In this document: positions 1 through 8,873 of the stretch, piece after piece
Layout of the letters: each line of letters begins with the position of its first letter
Position numbering within the stretch: position 1 is the first letter of the stretch
Assembly (NCBI GenBank): GCA_964352775.1
Contig: CAYGTK010000010.1
Coordinates: forward strand, 1-33,917
DNA length: 33,917 nucleotides
Direction: 5' to 3'
Origin: CAYGTK01 sp964352775
Lineage (GTDB): Bacteria; Bacteroidota; Bacteroidia; Chitinophagales; CAIOSU01
The notes under the pieces: model-generated
Databases searched by the model: none
Seen by the model: only the letters and a program-made list of their open reading frames with translations
Told to the model about the DNA's origin: nothing
Position numbers and translations under genes: made by a program

Positions 1-2
1 CT

Positions 3-944
3 GGAGGTACTACACCATACGTATATAACTGGAGCACTGGCTTCATCGGCGATTCGATAACTGACCTTGCTATTGGAGCATACGATATGACCGTAACAGA
101 TGTTAATGGTTGTACAGATACGGTAAATGGTATCACTATCGGTGAACCTATTCGCTTACTTTATTCACAAGTAGTAGGTGATATGATATGTCCTGAAAAC
201 GAAGGCACAGGCCAAGTTACTGTATCTGCTGAAGGCGGAACGGCCCCGTATACTATTACCTTAGATAGTACGGAAGCTATTGGTTTAGAGGCTGATTTCA
301 ATAACTTAGCTATTGCAACTTACAATGCTTTTGTAGTGGATGCTAATGGCTGTAGAATTGATACAACAGTATTAGTAGAACCACTGCCAGACCCAGTAGT
401 TGAATTTGACCCAGCGGAGTTTGATATCACACTTGGTGAGGAACTAGTTCTTACTCCAGACGTAATCAATACGTTCACCCCTCCTAATGCTGTAGGTAAT
501 TTTGCCTATTCTTGGAGACCTGCTGCAACGCTGAGTAGTTCATCTGAAGCATCTGTTACTGCAGAACCTAAGGTCACTACTGTGTATGAGGTTACAGTGA
601 CTAATGAGTTTGATTGTGTGAGTTCAGCTGAAGTAACAGTGTTTGTTGAAAATGACTTGATATTGTTCGCGCCTAACGTGTTTACACCAAATGGTGATAA
701 TGTGAACGATGAGTTCTTCGTGCAGGGTGTTTCACTAGCTGACCTGAGGATCAAAGTCTTCGATCGTTGGGGAGCTAAGGTATTTGAAACAGTTGGCCTA
801 TTGGAAGACAATAGAAGTGCTGGCTGGGATGGCACCTTCCAAGGAAAAGATTTGCCTGGCGACGTATTTGTTTATTATATTGATGCAACATACACTGACG
901 GTCTGCAAAAGACAATTAAGGGAAGTGTTACGCTATTAAAGTAG
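3..944 (+). CDS. SprB-like repeat adhesin, T9SS type B sorting domain (5' partial)
   Basis: The frame is open from the window edge (first full codon at base 3), so the ATG at 87 is internal; 313 C-terminal residues are visible. They hold SprB-type repeat units with the pattern GGTxPYxxxW/T...LxxGxYxxxVxDxNGC (two to three copies, to about residue 125), an Ig-like segment with a WxPAxxLS motif, and a C-terminal CHU_C domain of about 95 residues. That domain has the signature NVFTPNGDNVNDEF, then KVFDRWGAKVFE, then WDGTFQGKDLPGDVFVYY, and ends in a beta strand. In this family the CHU_C (type B) domain directs export through the T9SS, and large SprB-like proteins act as cell-surface adhesins, in gliding species as the moving adhesin. 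A PorP/SprF-like gene follows 20 bases later, the usual partner of type B substrates. Full length and N-terminus are outside the window. Confidence 0.9.
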   Translation, partial: GGTTPYVYNWSTGFIGDSITDLAIGAYDMTVTDVNGCTDTVNGITIGEPIRLLYSQVVGDMICPENEGTGQVTVSAEGGTAPYTITLDSTEAIGLEADFNNLAIATYNAFVVDANGCRIDTTVLVEPLPDPVVEFDPAEFDITLGEELVLTPDVINTFTPPNAVGNFAYSWRPAATLSSSSEASVTAEPKVTTVYEVTVTNEFDCVSSAEVTVFVENDLILFAPNVFTPNGDNVNDEFFVQGVSLADLRIKVFDRWGAKVFETVGLLEDNRSAGWDGTFQGKDLPGDVFVYYIDATYTDGLQKTIKGSVTLLK

Positions 945-964
945 AATTTTAATAATTTAGAGAC

Positions 965-2056
965 ATGAGTCGGTTTATACGTGTTGCCTTAGTATTTTTT
1001 ATAGTAGTCATAGCTTTTCAAGCTCAGGCTCAAGACCCGCATTTTTCACAGTATAATGCAGTTCCACAGAATTTGAACCCTGCAATGACGGGTGTGTTCT
1101 CTGGTAATTATAGGTTAACTGCTATATACAGAAATCAATGGCAGAGTGTTCTAAGTCAAGATTCTCCCCAAGGAGTGCCTTATTTTAGAACTTTTGCAGG
1201 TGCTGCTGATTTCAGAATACCCGTAGGTGGAAGAAAAGGAAAGGATGCTATTGGTTTTGGAATTAATTTTCTGACTGATAAGGCAGGTGCTTTGAGTTTT
1301 GGAACTAATCAGGTTTACATTAACCTTTCTTACATCAAAGCTTTAGGTAGCAAGTACAACAATAGACCAGAACATTTTTTAAGTGGTGGATTTCAGGGAG
1401 GAGTTGGTACACGAGGCGTTGATTATACAAATGCACGATTCGGTAATCAATTTGATGGTGAGCGATTTGTAGAGACTATAAATCCAGGAGAGGTTACTGG
1501 AGATGATAGCTTTCTGTTTTTTGACATAGGGGTTGGAGTATTTTACTACTACGTTCCAGAAAAACGTAAGAACTTCTATTTCGGTGCTGCAATAGCTCAT
1601 ATCAATAGACCGAACATGTCATTTGTTGACGGTGACAATGCTAAACTTTTCATGCGGACTTCAGTAAATGGTGGTGCTCAGTTCCAGATAGCCACTCAAG
1701 TAGATCTATTACCTAGTTTCATCATTATGAATCAGGGTCCTTCTATTGAGACTATGCTTGGTGTTCAAGCAAAGATTCTTTTCCAATCTGCTGACCCAGC
1801 AGGTAATGCATTCTACATAGGCCCATACTACAGATTTGTTAGAGGAGATAAAAACTTTGGTGGGGCTATAGGTAGTGATGCATTAATCCTTGCAACTAGA
1901 ATAGACGTGTCAAGCTTTAGTGTTGGCTTCAGTTACGATCTGAACTTTTCAGAACTTACAGATGCGAGTAATGCAAACGGAGGATTTGAAGTTTCTCTTG
2001 CATACATTGGTAATTGGGGAAGTAAGTCAAAAGCACATTTCTGCCCACGCTTCTAG
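965..2056 (+). CDS. PorP/SprF-like T9SS outer-membrane protein (copy 1)
   Basis: This is a 363-residue protein with a signal peptide (Met, Arg, hydrophobic core, cleavage near AQAQD at about residue 22) followed by the family hallmark DPHFSQYNAVPQNLNPAMTG and AIYRNQWQSV. The rest is alternating beta-strand sequence typical of an outer-membrane barrel. The C-terminal part has GFSYDLNFSEL and ends with CPRF, shared with copy 2 (CPRL). PorP/SprF proteins are outer-membrane partners of T9SS substrates with type B sorting domains; SprF is needed for SprB secretion in Flavobacterium johnsoniae. Lying directly downstream of a CHU_C-type protein suggests it is the dedicated partner of that adhesin. 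No promoter is visible in the 20-base gap, so co-transcription is likely. A strong hairpin terminator follows the stop. Confidence 0.9.
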   Translation: MSRFIRVALVFFIVVIAFQAQAQDPHFSQYNAVPQNLNPAMTGVFSGNYRLTAIYRNQWQSVLSQDSPQGVPYFRTFAGAADFRIPVGGRKGKDAIGFGINFLTDKAGALSFGTNQVYINLSYIKALGSKYNNRPEHFLSGGFQGGVGTRGVDYTNARFGNQFDGERFVETINPGEVTGDDSFLFFDIGVGVFYYYVPEKRKNFYFGAAIAHINRPNMSFVDGDNAKLFMRTSVNGGAQFQIATQVDLLPSFIIMNQGPSIETMLGVQAKILFQSADPAGNAFYIGPYYRFVRGDKNFGGAIGSDALILATRIDVSSFSVGFSYDLNFSELTDASNANGGFEVSLAYIGNWGSKSKAHFCPRF

Positions 2057-2076
2057 TGTATAATCCATAAGACATC

Positions 2077-2105
2077 AAAAGGCTTGGCACATGTCAAGCC
2101 TTTTT
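2077..2105 (+). terminator. Intrinsic terminator after the first PorP/SprF-like gene
   Basis: The arms AAAAGGCTTG (2077-2086) and CAAGCCTTTT (2095-2104) pair perfectly over 10 bases. A G-U and a C-G pair can extend the stem, leaving a 4-base ACAT loop. The second arm runs into a T tract at 2101-2105. The hairpin lies 20 bases after the copy 1 stop and 37 bases before the copy 2 start, so it should end the adhesin-SprF transcript. Because the A and T runs are mutually complementary it could work on both strands. Confidence 0.85.
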
Positions 2106-2141
2106 AGTTTCTAGGTCAATTTTTGTTAGCTTTAGACTACT

Positions 2142-3164
2142 GTGAAAACTAGACTTCCATTACTATTATTTATGACCTTATTTCTCTTTACGGGGAGAAA
2201 TGCTGACGCACAGGATATTCATTTTTCCCAGTTCTATGCCTCGCCGCTAACTTTGAACCCAGCTCTTACTGGTATAATTGACGGTTCTTTTCGGGTTGCG
2301 GGCATTTACCGTAACCAATGGAACAGTGTTACAACTCCTTTTGTAACAGTTGGGGGTTCATATGATATGAAATTGCTTCAGGGGAAACTGAAGAATGACA
2401 TCTTTGGCGCGGGCTTATCAGTCACTCATGATAAAAGTGGAGATGGTGGACTAAGTAACTTAGGTATTCTTGCTTCTGGTTCTTTTCATAAGGGCTTAGG
2501 TGGAAAGGGGAAACACTTGCTAGGGATAGGCTTACAATTAGGATATGTACAACGATCGTTAGACGCTGCAACACTACTATTACCTTCTCAACATAATGGA
2601 GAAGAGTTTGACCCTAATCAGGCATCGGGCGAAAATTTTACTGGAGCTAACATTGGTTACTTTGATATGAATGTGGGTTTGTTGTGGTCATTCAATATAA
2701 GTAAGCGGGTAAGTATGTTTCATGGGGGGAGTGTATTTCATTTGACACAACCCAAGGAAAGCTTTTTAGATGATAATTCAGATAATAGACTACCAATGCG
2801 TTATGTAGTTCAAGGTGGCGGCAGAATTAAAATAATAGACAACCTCTACTTTACACCGAATTACATTTTTATGTATCAGGATAAAGCACAACAAATAAAC
2901 TTTGGTTCTGCCTTTGAATATCATTTTACTAAACAGAAAGTGGTTGCAAGTATAGGTGGGTGGTATAGAGTAAAGGACGCGCCAATAGTTTCAACTGGGC
3001 TAGAGTACAGGTCTGTACGTCTAGGGTTTAGCTACGACCTTAATACTAGTGAACTTCAACCTGCATCAAACACAAGAGGTGCATTCGAAATATCACTTAT
3101 TTACCTAGGTAATTTCAATACCGCAGATGATGGACCAATATTGGTACCATGCCCCCGCTTATGA
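2142..3164 (+). CDS. PorP/SprF-like T9SS outer-membrane protein (copy 2)
   Basis: This is a 340-residue paralogue of the upstream PorP/SprF gene. The start is GTG at 2142, which gives a normal signal peptide (KTR, then a Leu/Phe-rich core, cleavage near ADAQD at about residue 24); the next Met would remove the basic n-region. The mature N-terminus carries IHFSQFYASPLTLNPALTG and GIYRNQWNSV, and the C-terminus GFSYDLNTSELQPASN and a final CPRL. It is predicted to be an outer-membrane beta-barrel of the T9SS. The stop overlaps the ATG of the PorE-like gene in an ATGA arrangement (3161-3164), so those two genes are probably translated together. The terminator upstream separates it from copy 1, so it probably has its own promoter in 2106-2141, where I see only a poor match (TAGCTTTA). 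Confidence 0.88.
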   Translation: MKTRLPLLLFMTLFLFTGRNADAQDIHFSQFYASPLTLNPALTGIIDGSFRVAGIYRNQWNSVTTPFVTVGGSYDMKLLQGKLKNDIFGAGLSVTHDKSGDGGLSNLGILASGSFHKGLGGKGKHLLGIGLQLGYVQRSLDAATLLLPSQHNGEEFDPNQASGENFTGANIGYFDMNVGLLWSFNISKRVSMFHGGSVFHLTQPKESFLDDNSDNRLPMRYVVQGGGRIKIIDNLYFTPNYIFMYQDKAQQINFGSAFEYHFTKQKVVASIGGWYRVKDAPIVSTGLEYRSVRLGFSYDLNTSELQPASNTRGAFEISLIYLGNFNTADDGPILVPCPRL

Positions 3165-5239
3165 GAGATTTGACAAGGTATATTCTGATTATTGTATTTT
3201 TATTTATAAGCGCGTCCGCGCAAAGTCAAGATGTAGACAGCACGGCTAAGAAGGATGACTTTAAAGTCAAGAAAGCTATTAAGCAAGCCACTAAGAAGAT
3301 AAAGTATGGAAATGTTTATGCTGCTAGTGATCTGCTAGAAGAGGTAATGGTAAGGACACCAGATGATGCAGCTTCAGCATACAAGCTCGCTGGTTCTTAC
3401 TATACTGCAAGGGACTATAAGGCTGCAGAAAAGTGGTATAAGGTGGTTTTGGATACAGACCCTACCAAATTCCCTATGGTACAATACATGTATGCCACCA
3501 TGTTAAAGTACAATGGTAAGTATGTGCCTGCTAAAAAGAACTTTGAAGAATTTGCAAAGGCTTATAAGGGAGATGACTCGAGGGTAGTAAGAAAATGGGC
3601 TAAAATTGATGCTGAAGGTTGCGAATTGGCTATTCGAAATATGGACACCCCGGTAGAGGTTAATGTTAAACATTTGGATGAGTCGGTTAACTCACACTAC
3701 ACTGATATATCCCCTTTGATGTGGGACGATACTACATTATTATACGCATCGCTACCTACAGATACCGTTATTGTTATTAATGATAGGGTTAATCCTCCAG
3801 ACTATTTTATTAAGCTGTATTCGGCCACATTAAAGGATGGTGAGTACAGTAATGCTGAAATTTTTGAAAGGTTTAATGTAATGGGTATGCATATTGCTAA
3901 TGGCTCATTCTCTTATGATAAAACTCGATTTTATTTTACACGTTGCGACGAAGGAAAGAATCAAAAGATAGATTGTGCTATTTACGTTAGTAAGTTAGAA
4001 GAAGGCAAATGGTCAGAACCTGAAATGCTCCCAGGGATAATAAATGAAACCAAAAGTACAAGTACGCATCCTTTTTTAGCTCCATATAAACGTGGCGAAG
4101 TTCTGTACTTTACTTCTGATAGAGAGGGAGGTAAAGGAGGCTTGGACATTTGGTACAGTACGATCACAAGCAAAGGTGTATATAGAGCTCCAAGAAATGC
4201 AGGAACTAAAGTGAATACAGATAGGGATGAAGCAACTCCTTATTTTGATAGAGCCAGTGGCACATTGTTTTTCAGTTCTAATGGTCATGCAGGTATGGGG
4301 GGCTACGATGTATTTAGCACTGAAGGTGAGCTTAGCAGGTGGTCGGCAGAACCAAAGAACTTAGGTTATCCTTTGAACACCAGTACAGACGAGATGTATT
4401 ATCGGGCTAAGGATAACAACTCGGGCTTTTTAGTGTCAAACCGTCCAGGTATCATTTCAATACGCAGCGAGACCTGCTGTGATGATATATTCTCTTACGA
4501 ATACTTCACTTTAGAGCGAGTTGCGGTAAAGGGGTATGTTTATGATGAGGATGATACTACTAAAACACCGCTAACTAACGCGGGAGTTAGCTTGCACCTT
4601 CAAGGTTTTGGAGGTTTAGATAGTGATATACTGGTTGATGATGATGTTGCCGACCCAAGTGACCCTTATTTCTTTGAGCTCAACTTTGATAGAAATTATA
4701 AGGTTACAGGTTCTGCGGAGGGGTACCTTGCTTCCTCTTCTACTTTCGACACCAAAGGAATTCAAGGTTCTGATACTTTACATGTTGATATATACTTGAA
4801 GAAATTTGAAATAGGAAAAGCCTACAGGCTTAAGAATATCTACTACGATTTCGATAAATGGAATTTGAGAGAAGCTTCGAAGAACACACTTGACACGCTA
4901 TATGATATTATGATGGAGAACCCTACCATTATTGTTGAACTTGGATCTCATACTGATAGTCGTGGGTCAGCCTCATACAATGCACGTTTATCACAAAAGA
5001 GAGCGGAGAGTTGTGTTAACTACCTCATTAAGAAAGGTATACCTCAGAGTCGCTTGACAGCTAAGGGATATGGTGAAACTCAACATCTAGATGATTGCTT
5101 ACAATATGACGAGTGTCCAGAAGATAACTCTGCAGATTGTCCCTGTCATCAGTTAAATAGACGCACGGAATTCAAAGTAATAGGTGAGTTAGATGGTGAC
5201 CTGATATACGAGGATGAAGTTTACGAAGACGAAGAATAA
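3161..5239 (+). CDS. PorE-like TPR/PD40/OmpA-domain protein
   Basis: I prefer the ATG at 3161 (692 residues), which overlaps the previous stop as ATGA and starts the signal peptide with MRDLTRYILIIVFLF; an in-frame ATG at 3149 would add only four residues. Domain order: signal peptide; TPR-like helices at about 55-135; WD40/PD40 beta-propeller repeats at about 180-430, with YFTSDREGGKGGLDIWYS and FFSSNGHAGMGGYDVFS; a carboxypeptidase-regulatory-like beta sandwich at about 454-540; and an OmpA C-terminal peptidoglycan-binding domain at about 560-678 with YYDFDKWNLRE, GSHTDSRGS and NRRTEFKV. This is the architecture of the PorE family, peptidoglycan-bound T9SS proteins. Pairing with PorP/SprF is common in Bacteroidota. 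A Cx5Cx7CxC cluster sits inside the OmpA domain, and the tail is very acidic. Whether it is the core PorE or an accessory paralogue cannot be told from the window. Confidence 0.88.
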   Translation: MRDLTRYILIIVFLFISASAQSQDVDSTAKKDDFKVKKAIKQATKKIKYGNVYAASDLLEEVMVRTPDDAASAYKLAGSYYTARDYKAAEKWYKVVLDTDPTKFPMVQYMYATMLKYNGKYVPAKKNFEEFAKAYKGDDSRVVRKWAKIDAEGCELAIRNMDTPVEVNVKHLDESVNSHYTDISPLMWDDTTLLYASLPTDTVIVINDRVNPPDYFIKLYSATLKDGEYSNAEIFERFNVMGMHIANGSFSYDKTRFYFTRCDEGKNQKIDCAIYVSKLEEGKWSEPEMLPGIINETKSTSTHPFLAPYKRGEVLYFTSDREGGKGGLDIWYSTITSKGVYRAPRNAGTKVNTDRDEATPYFDRASGTLFFSSNGHAGMGGYDVFSTEGELSRWSAEPKNLGYPLNTSTDEMYYRAKDNNSGFLVSNRPGIISIRSETCCDDIFSYEYFTLERVAVKGYVYDEDDTTKTPLTNAGVSLHLQGFGGLDSDILVDDDVADPSDPYFFELNFDRNYKVTGSAEGYLASSSTFDTKGIQGSDTLHVDIYLKKFEIGKAYRLKNIYYDFDKWNLREASKNTLDTLYDIMMENPTIIVELGSHTDSRGSASYNARLSQKRAESCVNYLIKKGIPQSRLTAKGYGETQHLDDCLQYDECPEDNSADCPCHQLNRRTEFKVIGELDGDLIYEDEVYEDEE

Positions 5240-5246
5240 TCTCGTT

Positions 5247-5266
5247 ACTAGCGTAAAACCGCTAGT
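5247..5266. terminator. Inverted repeat between convergent PorE-like gene and rodA
   Basis: ACTAGCG (5247-5253) and CGCTAGT (5260-5266) form a perfect 7-base stem with a 6-base loop. The repeat lies just after the PorE-like stop and overlaps the last codons and stop of rodA. Neither side has a T run, so it does not fit the classic intrinsic terminator. It could still separate the two convergent transcripts, or it may be chance within coding sequence. Confidence 0.35.
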
Positions 5267-6507
5267 CGGTCAGCATCCAGTTTCAAGAAGATAAATATTA
5301 GGATAGTAAATGCTATAATGGAAGAACCACCGTAGCTAATAAGTGGTAGTGGTATTCCAATAACAGGGACCAATCCTATCGTCATCCCAATGTTAATGGC
5401 TACGTGAAAGAATAAAATGGAAGCAACACCATAGCCGTATATCCTCGTGAACTTAGATCGCTGCCGTTCACTCACATATATCAGTCGCCAAAGCAGCAGC
5501 AAGAATGTTCCTAGTACAAAGAGACTCCCAATAAAGCCTCGCTCTTCGCCAATAGTACAGAAAATGAAGTCGGTAGATTGCTCAGGAACAAAGTTGAATT
5601 TAGTCTGTGTTCCTTGTAAAAATCCTTTCCCAGAGAAGCCACCAGAACCTATGGCGATCTTAGATTGATGAACATTATAACCAGCCCCACGAAGGTCCAT
5701 TTCCTTTCCTAGTAATACATTTATCCGCTCCTTTTGGTGAGATCTAAGGATGTTATTAAAGGCGTAGTCTACAGATAGCACTAAGCCAATGGATAAAATA
5801 GCAATGGCAACTATAGGAAATACAGTTGAAGTTGACTTCCGTAGCAAGTATCCCATTACCCCAGCCCCAAGAACTATGAGTGCTATTAGTAAGACCTTAT
5901 TGATGAGTAAAGCCAGAACAGCTATCACAGCTATGGCTATGCCTAAAAGCATAAACCACGAGGGGAGGCCTTCTCTATAAAGTACGAATACTAAAGAAAA
6001 GAATACCAAGGCAGAACCCGTATCACCTTGCAATAGTATCAACCCTACTGGCAGTAGCATTATACCAGCGGAAAATAGTCTTGCACCTATGGTTCGCATA
6101 CTTACGTTCAACCCACTAAGGAACTTTGCCAGAGCCAAGCAGGTAGCGAACTTTGCGAATTCGGCGGGTTGTATACTGAAACCACCTATAACGAACCAGG
6201 AGGTAGACCCTTTAATGGTTTGCCCAAAAAAGAGCACGGCCACCAGCGATAGCATCACAAGTCCATAGATCACATAGGCGAAAGTAGTGTAGAACTTACT
6301 GTCAATTATAAGTATGGTGATACCAACAACCATTGACACACCTATCCAGATCAGTTGTTTACCATAGCTTCTAGAAAAGTCAAATGGGTCGGCGTTAACG
6401 CCATCATATAATGCGGCATATATCGCGAACCATCCAGCAACTACCAACATAAAGTAGATACCAAGGGTTATCCAGTCAAGGTCTCTTATCCAACTCCTCC
6501 TTCTCAT
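5248..6507 (-). CDS. rodA: RodA, SEDS peptidoglycan glycosyltransferase
   Basis: This is a 419-residue polytopic membrane protein of the FtsW/RodA/SpoVE (SEDS) family with about ten hydrophobic segments. Family signatures seen are FSIQPAEFAKFATCLALAKF, LQGDTGSALVFF, the extracellular loop STDFIFCTIGEERGF with the conserved Asp at about residue 313, and the C-terminal GIPLPLISYGGSS. RodA polymerises lipid II into glycan strands and works with its transpeptidase partner PBP2 during cell elongation. Its ATG overlaps the mrdA stop as ATGA (6504-6507), so the two partners are probably translationally coupled. It is the last gene of the minus-strand run and ends 8 bases from the convergent PorE-like gene. 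Confidence 0.96.
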   Translation of the reverse strand: MRRRSWIRDLDWITLGIYFMLVVAGWFAIYAALYDGVNADPFDFSRSYGKQLIWIGVSMVVGITILIIDSKFYTTFAYVIYGLVMLSLVAVLFFGQTIKGSTSWFVIGGFSIQPAEFAKFATCLALAKFLSGLNVSMRTIGARLFSAGIMLLPVGLILLQGDTGSALVFFSLVFVLYREGLPSWFMLLGIAIAVIAVLALLINKVLLIALIVLGAGVMGYLLRKSTSTVFPIVAIAILSIGLVLSVDYAFNNILRSHQKERINVLLGKEMDLRGAGYNVHQSKIAIGSGGFSGKGFLQGTQTKFNFVPEQSTDFIFCTIGEERGFIGSLFVLGTFLLLLWRLIYVSERQRSKFTRIYGYGVASILFFHVAINIGMTIGLVPVIGIPLPLISYGGSSIIAFTILIFIFLKLDADRLAVLR

Positions 6508-8354
6508 TCTTCTGGTTTAGGGTTGATAAGGTTAAGGTTCAACATTCTTTCTTCTAGTCGCTTTCTACTATCAGAAATACTGTCTGTAAGATAGTACTCC
6601 ACCATTAGGCTAGATATAGGTGCCGCGAACTTAGAGCCACCACCTGCATTTTCTACTAGAGCTGCTATCGCTATCTTAGGGTTATTCTTTGGGGCAAACC
6701 CGACAAACAGGGAATGGTCTTCACCATGAGGGTTTTGAGAAGTACCAGTTTTACCACAAAATTCTAGATCACGTATTCTTGAGGCCCTTGCAGTACCCTT
6801 TTCAACTGTTTGGAACATTCCTTCTACCACAGCTTCAAAGTGCTTTGTATCAACAGTACTTACTAGTCTTTCCTGGTAAGTCTGTAATACTTGCGTAGCA
6901 CTATCGCCCATTACCTGCTTTACAATATGTGGACGGTAGTAATGCCCTCTATTAGCAATAACCGTAACAAAATTGGCCATCTGCAGCGGTGTAACTCCAA
7001 GTTCTCCCTGACCTATACTTAATGATATGATAGTGGATGATCGCCAACTTCCAGTAGGGTACATTTTATTGTAAAGTTTCGGAGTAGGCACTAAACCATC
7101 TACCTCATGCGGAACATCTACGCCTAGCTTTTTACCCAATCCAAAACTGTACATGTGTTCATCCCAATTTTCAAGCGCTTCGGCTGAATTCTCAAAGCGT
7201 TCTTGATCTAACACATTTCTGAAGACGTGGCAGTAATAACTATTACAAGAATGCTGAAGAGAAAGGGATATGTTTTTTGGCCTGGGATGGTTCCTACATC
7301 CAACACGTAAAGACCCGAGAATATATCCACCATTACAGCTATAACCTGTTTTGCTTTTTAATGTACCTTCTTGCAAGCCTATAAGAGCCTGTATGGGCTT
7401 AAAAGTAGAGCCAGGTGGGTTCTGCCCTGATTGAATGGGACGATTGAAAAGCGGCGTTAAAGTATCTGTTCGCAGCTTGTTGAAATTCTCACCACGACGT
7501 CTGCCGCTTAGTAAATTTGGGTCAAATGATGGACTACTCACCATAGCCAATATTTCTCCAGTAGAAGGCTCTATTGCAACTATGGCACCTTTCTTACCCC
7601 TCATCAATAACTCACCGTACAATTGGAGCTCAATATCTAGCGACGTTTTTAGGCTATTTCCAGAAATAGCAGCAGTATCATACCTGCCATCGGCATGTAC
7701 CCCTTTTTCTCTATTGAAATTGTCAACTAGTACATATCTACTGCCACGTTCGCCCCTTAGATACTTCTCGTAGGTTAGTTCAATGCCACTAATGCCGATG
7801 TAGTCACCGCTTTTATAGTAAGTGTCTTTATCCAGTTTATGCTGGTTTACTTCTCCAATATACCCTAAGGTGTGGGCTGCTCCCCTAAATGGGTATTGGC
7901 GAATAGTACGTAACTCCCCATAGAAACCAGGAAACTGATACAGGTACTCTTGAAATCTAGCGAACTCGCTTGAAGTGATCTGCTTTACAAAGATCGATGG
8001 TTTGTAAGTGGAATGTTTTTTAGCCTTCTTTAGTCGTTTTTCGAAATCGTCTGCGTCTAGTGCCAGCAATCGGCAAAATCTAGTGATATCCATTTCTGGA
8101 TCTATCTGCCGAGGAATCACGTAGAGATCATAAACCGCATCGTTGTATACTATTAGCTTGTCATTTCTATCGAATATTAATCCCCTGTTAGGGTACAGAT
8201 TGACTTTTCGTATTACGTTCTGACTTGCTTTATCTCTATACGATGTATCAATTAATTGCAGGGATACCAATTTCCCGAGATAGATCATAAAGATCAAAGC
8301 GAATGCGCCAGCAATGATATACTTGCGGTCTCTATTTATATCTCCCCTTTCCAC
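6504..8354 (-). CDS. mrdA: Penicillin-binding protein 2 (elongation transpeptidase)
   Basis: This is a 616-residue class B PBP. It has an N-terminal cytoplasmic stub and one membrane helix (about residues 11-33), a PBP dimerisation region with NRGLIFDRNDKLIVYN (about 56-71), and a C-terminal transpeptidase domain. The three active-site motifs are intact: STFK with the catalytic Ser316 and Lys319, SCN at 369-371, and KTGT at 535-538. It cross-links peptidoglycan in the elongasome with RodA and MreBCD. The start is GTG at 8352-8354, directly against the mreD stop with no spacer and with an in-frame stop just upstream, so no other start is available. Length is typical for the family. The C-terminal tail after about residue 590 is short and charged. 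Confidence 0.96.
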   Translation of the reverse strand: MERGDINRDRKYIIAGAFALIFMIYLGKLVSLQLIDTSYRDKASQNVIRKVNLYPNRGLIFDRNDKLIVYNDAVYDLYVIPRQIDPEMDITRFCRLLALDADDFEKRLKKAKKHSTYKPSIFVKQITSSEFARFQEYLYQFPGFYGELRTIRQYPFRGAAHTLGYIGEVNQHKLDKDTYYKSGDYIGISGIELTYEKYLRGERGSRYVLVDNFNREKGVHADGRYDTAAISGNSLKTSLDIELQLYGELLMRGKKGAIVAIEPSTGEILAMVSSPSFDPNLLSGRRRGENFNKLRTDTLTPLFNRPIQSGQNPPGSTFKPIQALIGLQEGTLKSKTGYSCNGGYILGSLRVGCRNHPRPKNISLSLQHSCNSYYCHVFRNVLDQERFENSAEALENWDEHMYSFGLGKKLGVDVPHEVDGLVPTPKLYNKMYPTGSWRSSTIISLSIGQGELGVTPLQMANFVTVIANRGHYYRPHIVKQVMGDSATQVLQTYQERLVSTVDTKHFEAVVEGMFQTVEKGTARASRIRDLEFCGKTGTSQNPHGEDHSLFVGFAPKNNPKIAIAALVENAGGGSKFAAPISSLMVEYYLTDSISDSRKRLEERMLNLNLINPKPEE

Positions 8355-8873
8355 TTATCGTTTCTTTTTGGTGCCGAAAAGCAAGGAGAACAATATGACT
8401 AATACTAAAGATACGGATGTACTACCGATAGCTTTCAGGAATAGAGTAGGTACATTATTCAGATTTAGTACCTCAAGGTAAAAGTAGAAGAGGTGAAAGC
8501 AAAAGAGTAGTATACCTGAATAAGCTACAAACCAACCGAAACCCATAAAGAATATGTTTGGCAGGTCATCAGTTTCATAACCATTTTTCGGGGTGAGTAG
8601 ATCTACTACAAAAGGCCGCAAAAAAGCTAGAAATACTGCACCACCAGCATGCATACCCAAGGAATTGCTGAAAGCATCCACACTTAATCCTAAGAATAAC
8701 CCTAATACCATCAACAACCAATGCGGTGTGCTTAATGGCATCATTAAAATAAGAAGCGGGTATATATAAGGGTTTAGGTAGTAATGTAAATGAACATCAT
8801 TCACAATAAGTACCTGCACCAGTACTAAAAGCACGAACCTAAAGGCATATCCTATGTAAGCCAAGTTATTCAT
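8355..8873 (-). CDS. mreD: Rod shape-determining protein MreD
   Basis: This is a 172-residue integral membrane protein with about five hydrophobic helices and few conserved residues, as usual for MreD. Helpful features are VQVLIVNDVHLHYYLNPYIYP near the N-terminus, the central GLFLGLSVDAFSNSLGMHA (D in the third segment) and the basic C-terminal KKKR. The gene overlaps mreC by 8 bases and abuts mrdA exactly. Family assignment rests as much on its position between mreC and mrdA as on sequence. MreD bridges MreC and the cytoplasmic side of the elongasome in the inner membrane. Confidence 0.9.
   Translation of the reverse strand: MNNLAYIGYAFRFVLLVLVQVLIVNDVHLHYYLNPYIYPLLILMMPLSTPHWLLMVLGLFLGLSVDAFSNSLGMHAGGAVFLAFLRPFVVDLLTPKNGYETDDLPNIFFMGFGWFVAYSGILLFCFHLFYFYLEVLNLNNVPTLFLKAIGSTSVSLVLVILFSLLFGTKKKR

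Noticed and set aside
87..89. ATG at 87 as the start of the first gene
   Set aside because: The frame is open to the window edge and the preceding 28 codons continue a SprB-type repeat, so this Met is internal.
506..835. 109-codon minus-strand ORF opposite the CHU_C region
   Set aside because: It is antisense to a clearly conserved sorting domain, is low-complexity Ser/Thr-rich, and has no motif.
7435..7773. 112-codon plus-strand ORF opposite mrdA
   Set aside because: It is antisense to a conserved PBP2 transpeptidase region and has no recognisable domain; it is a frame shadow.
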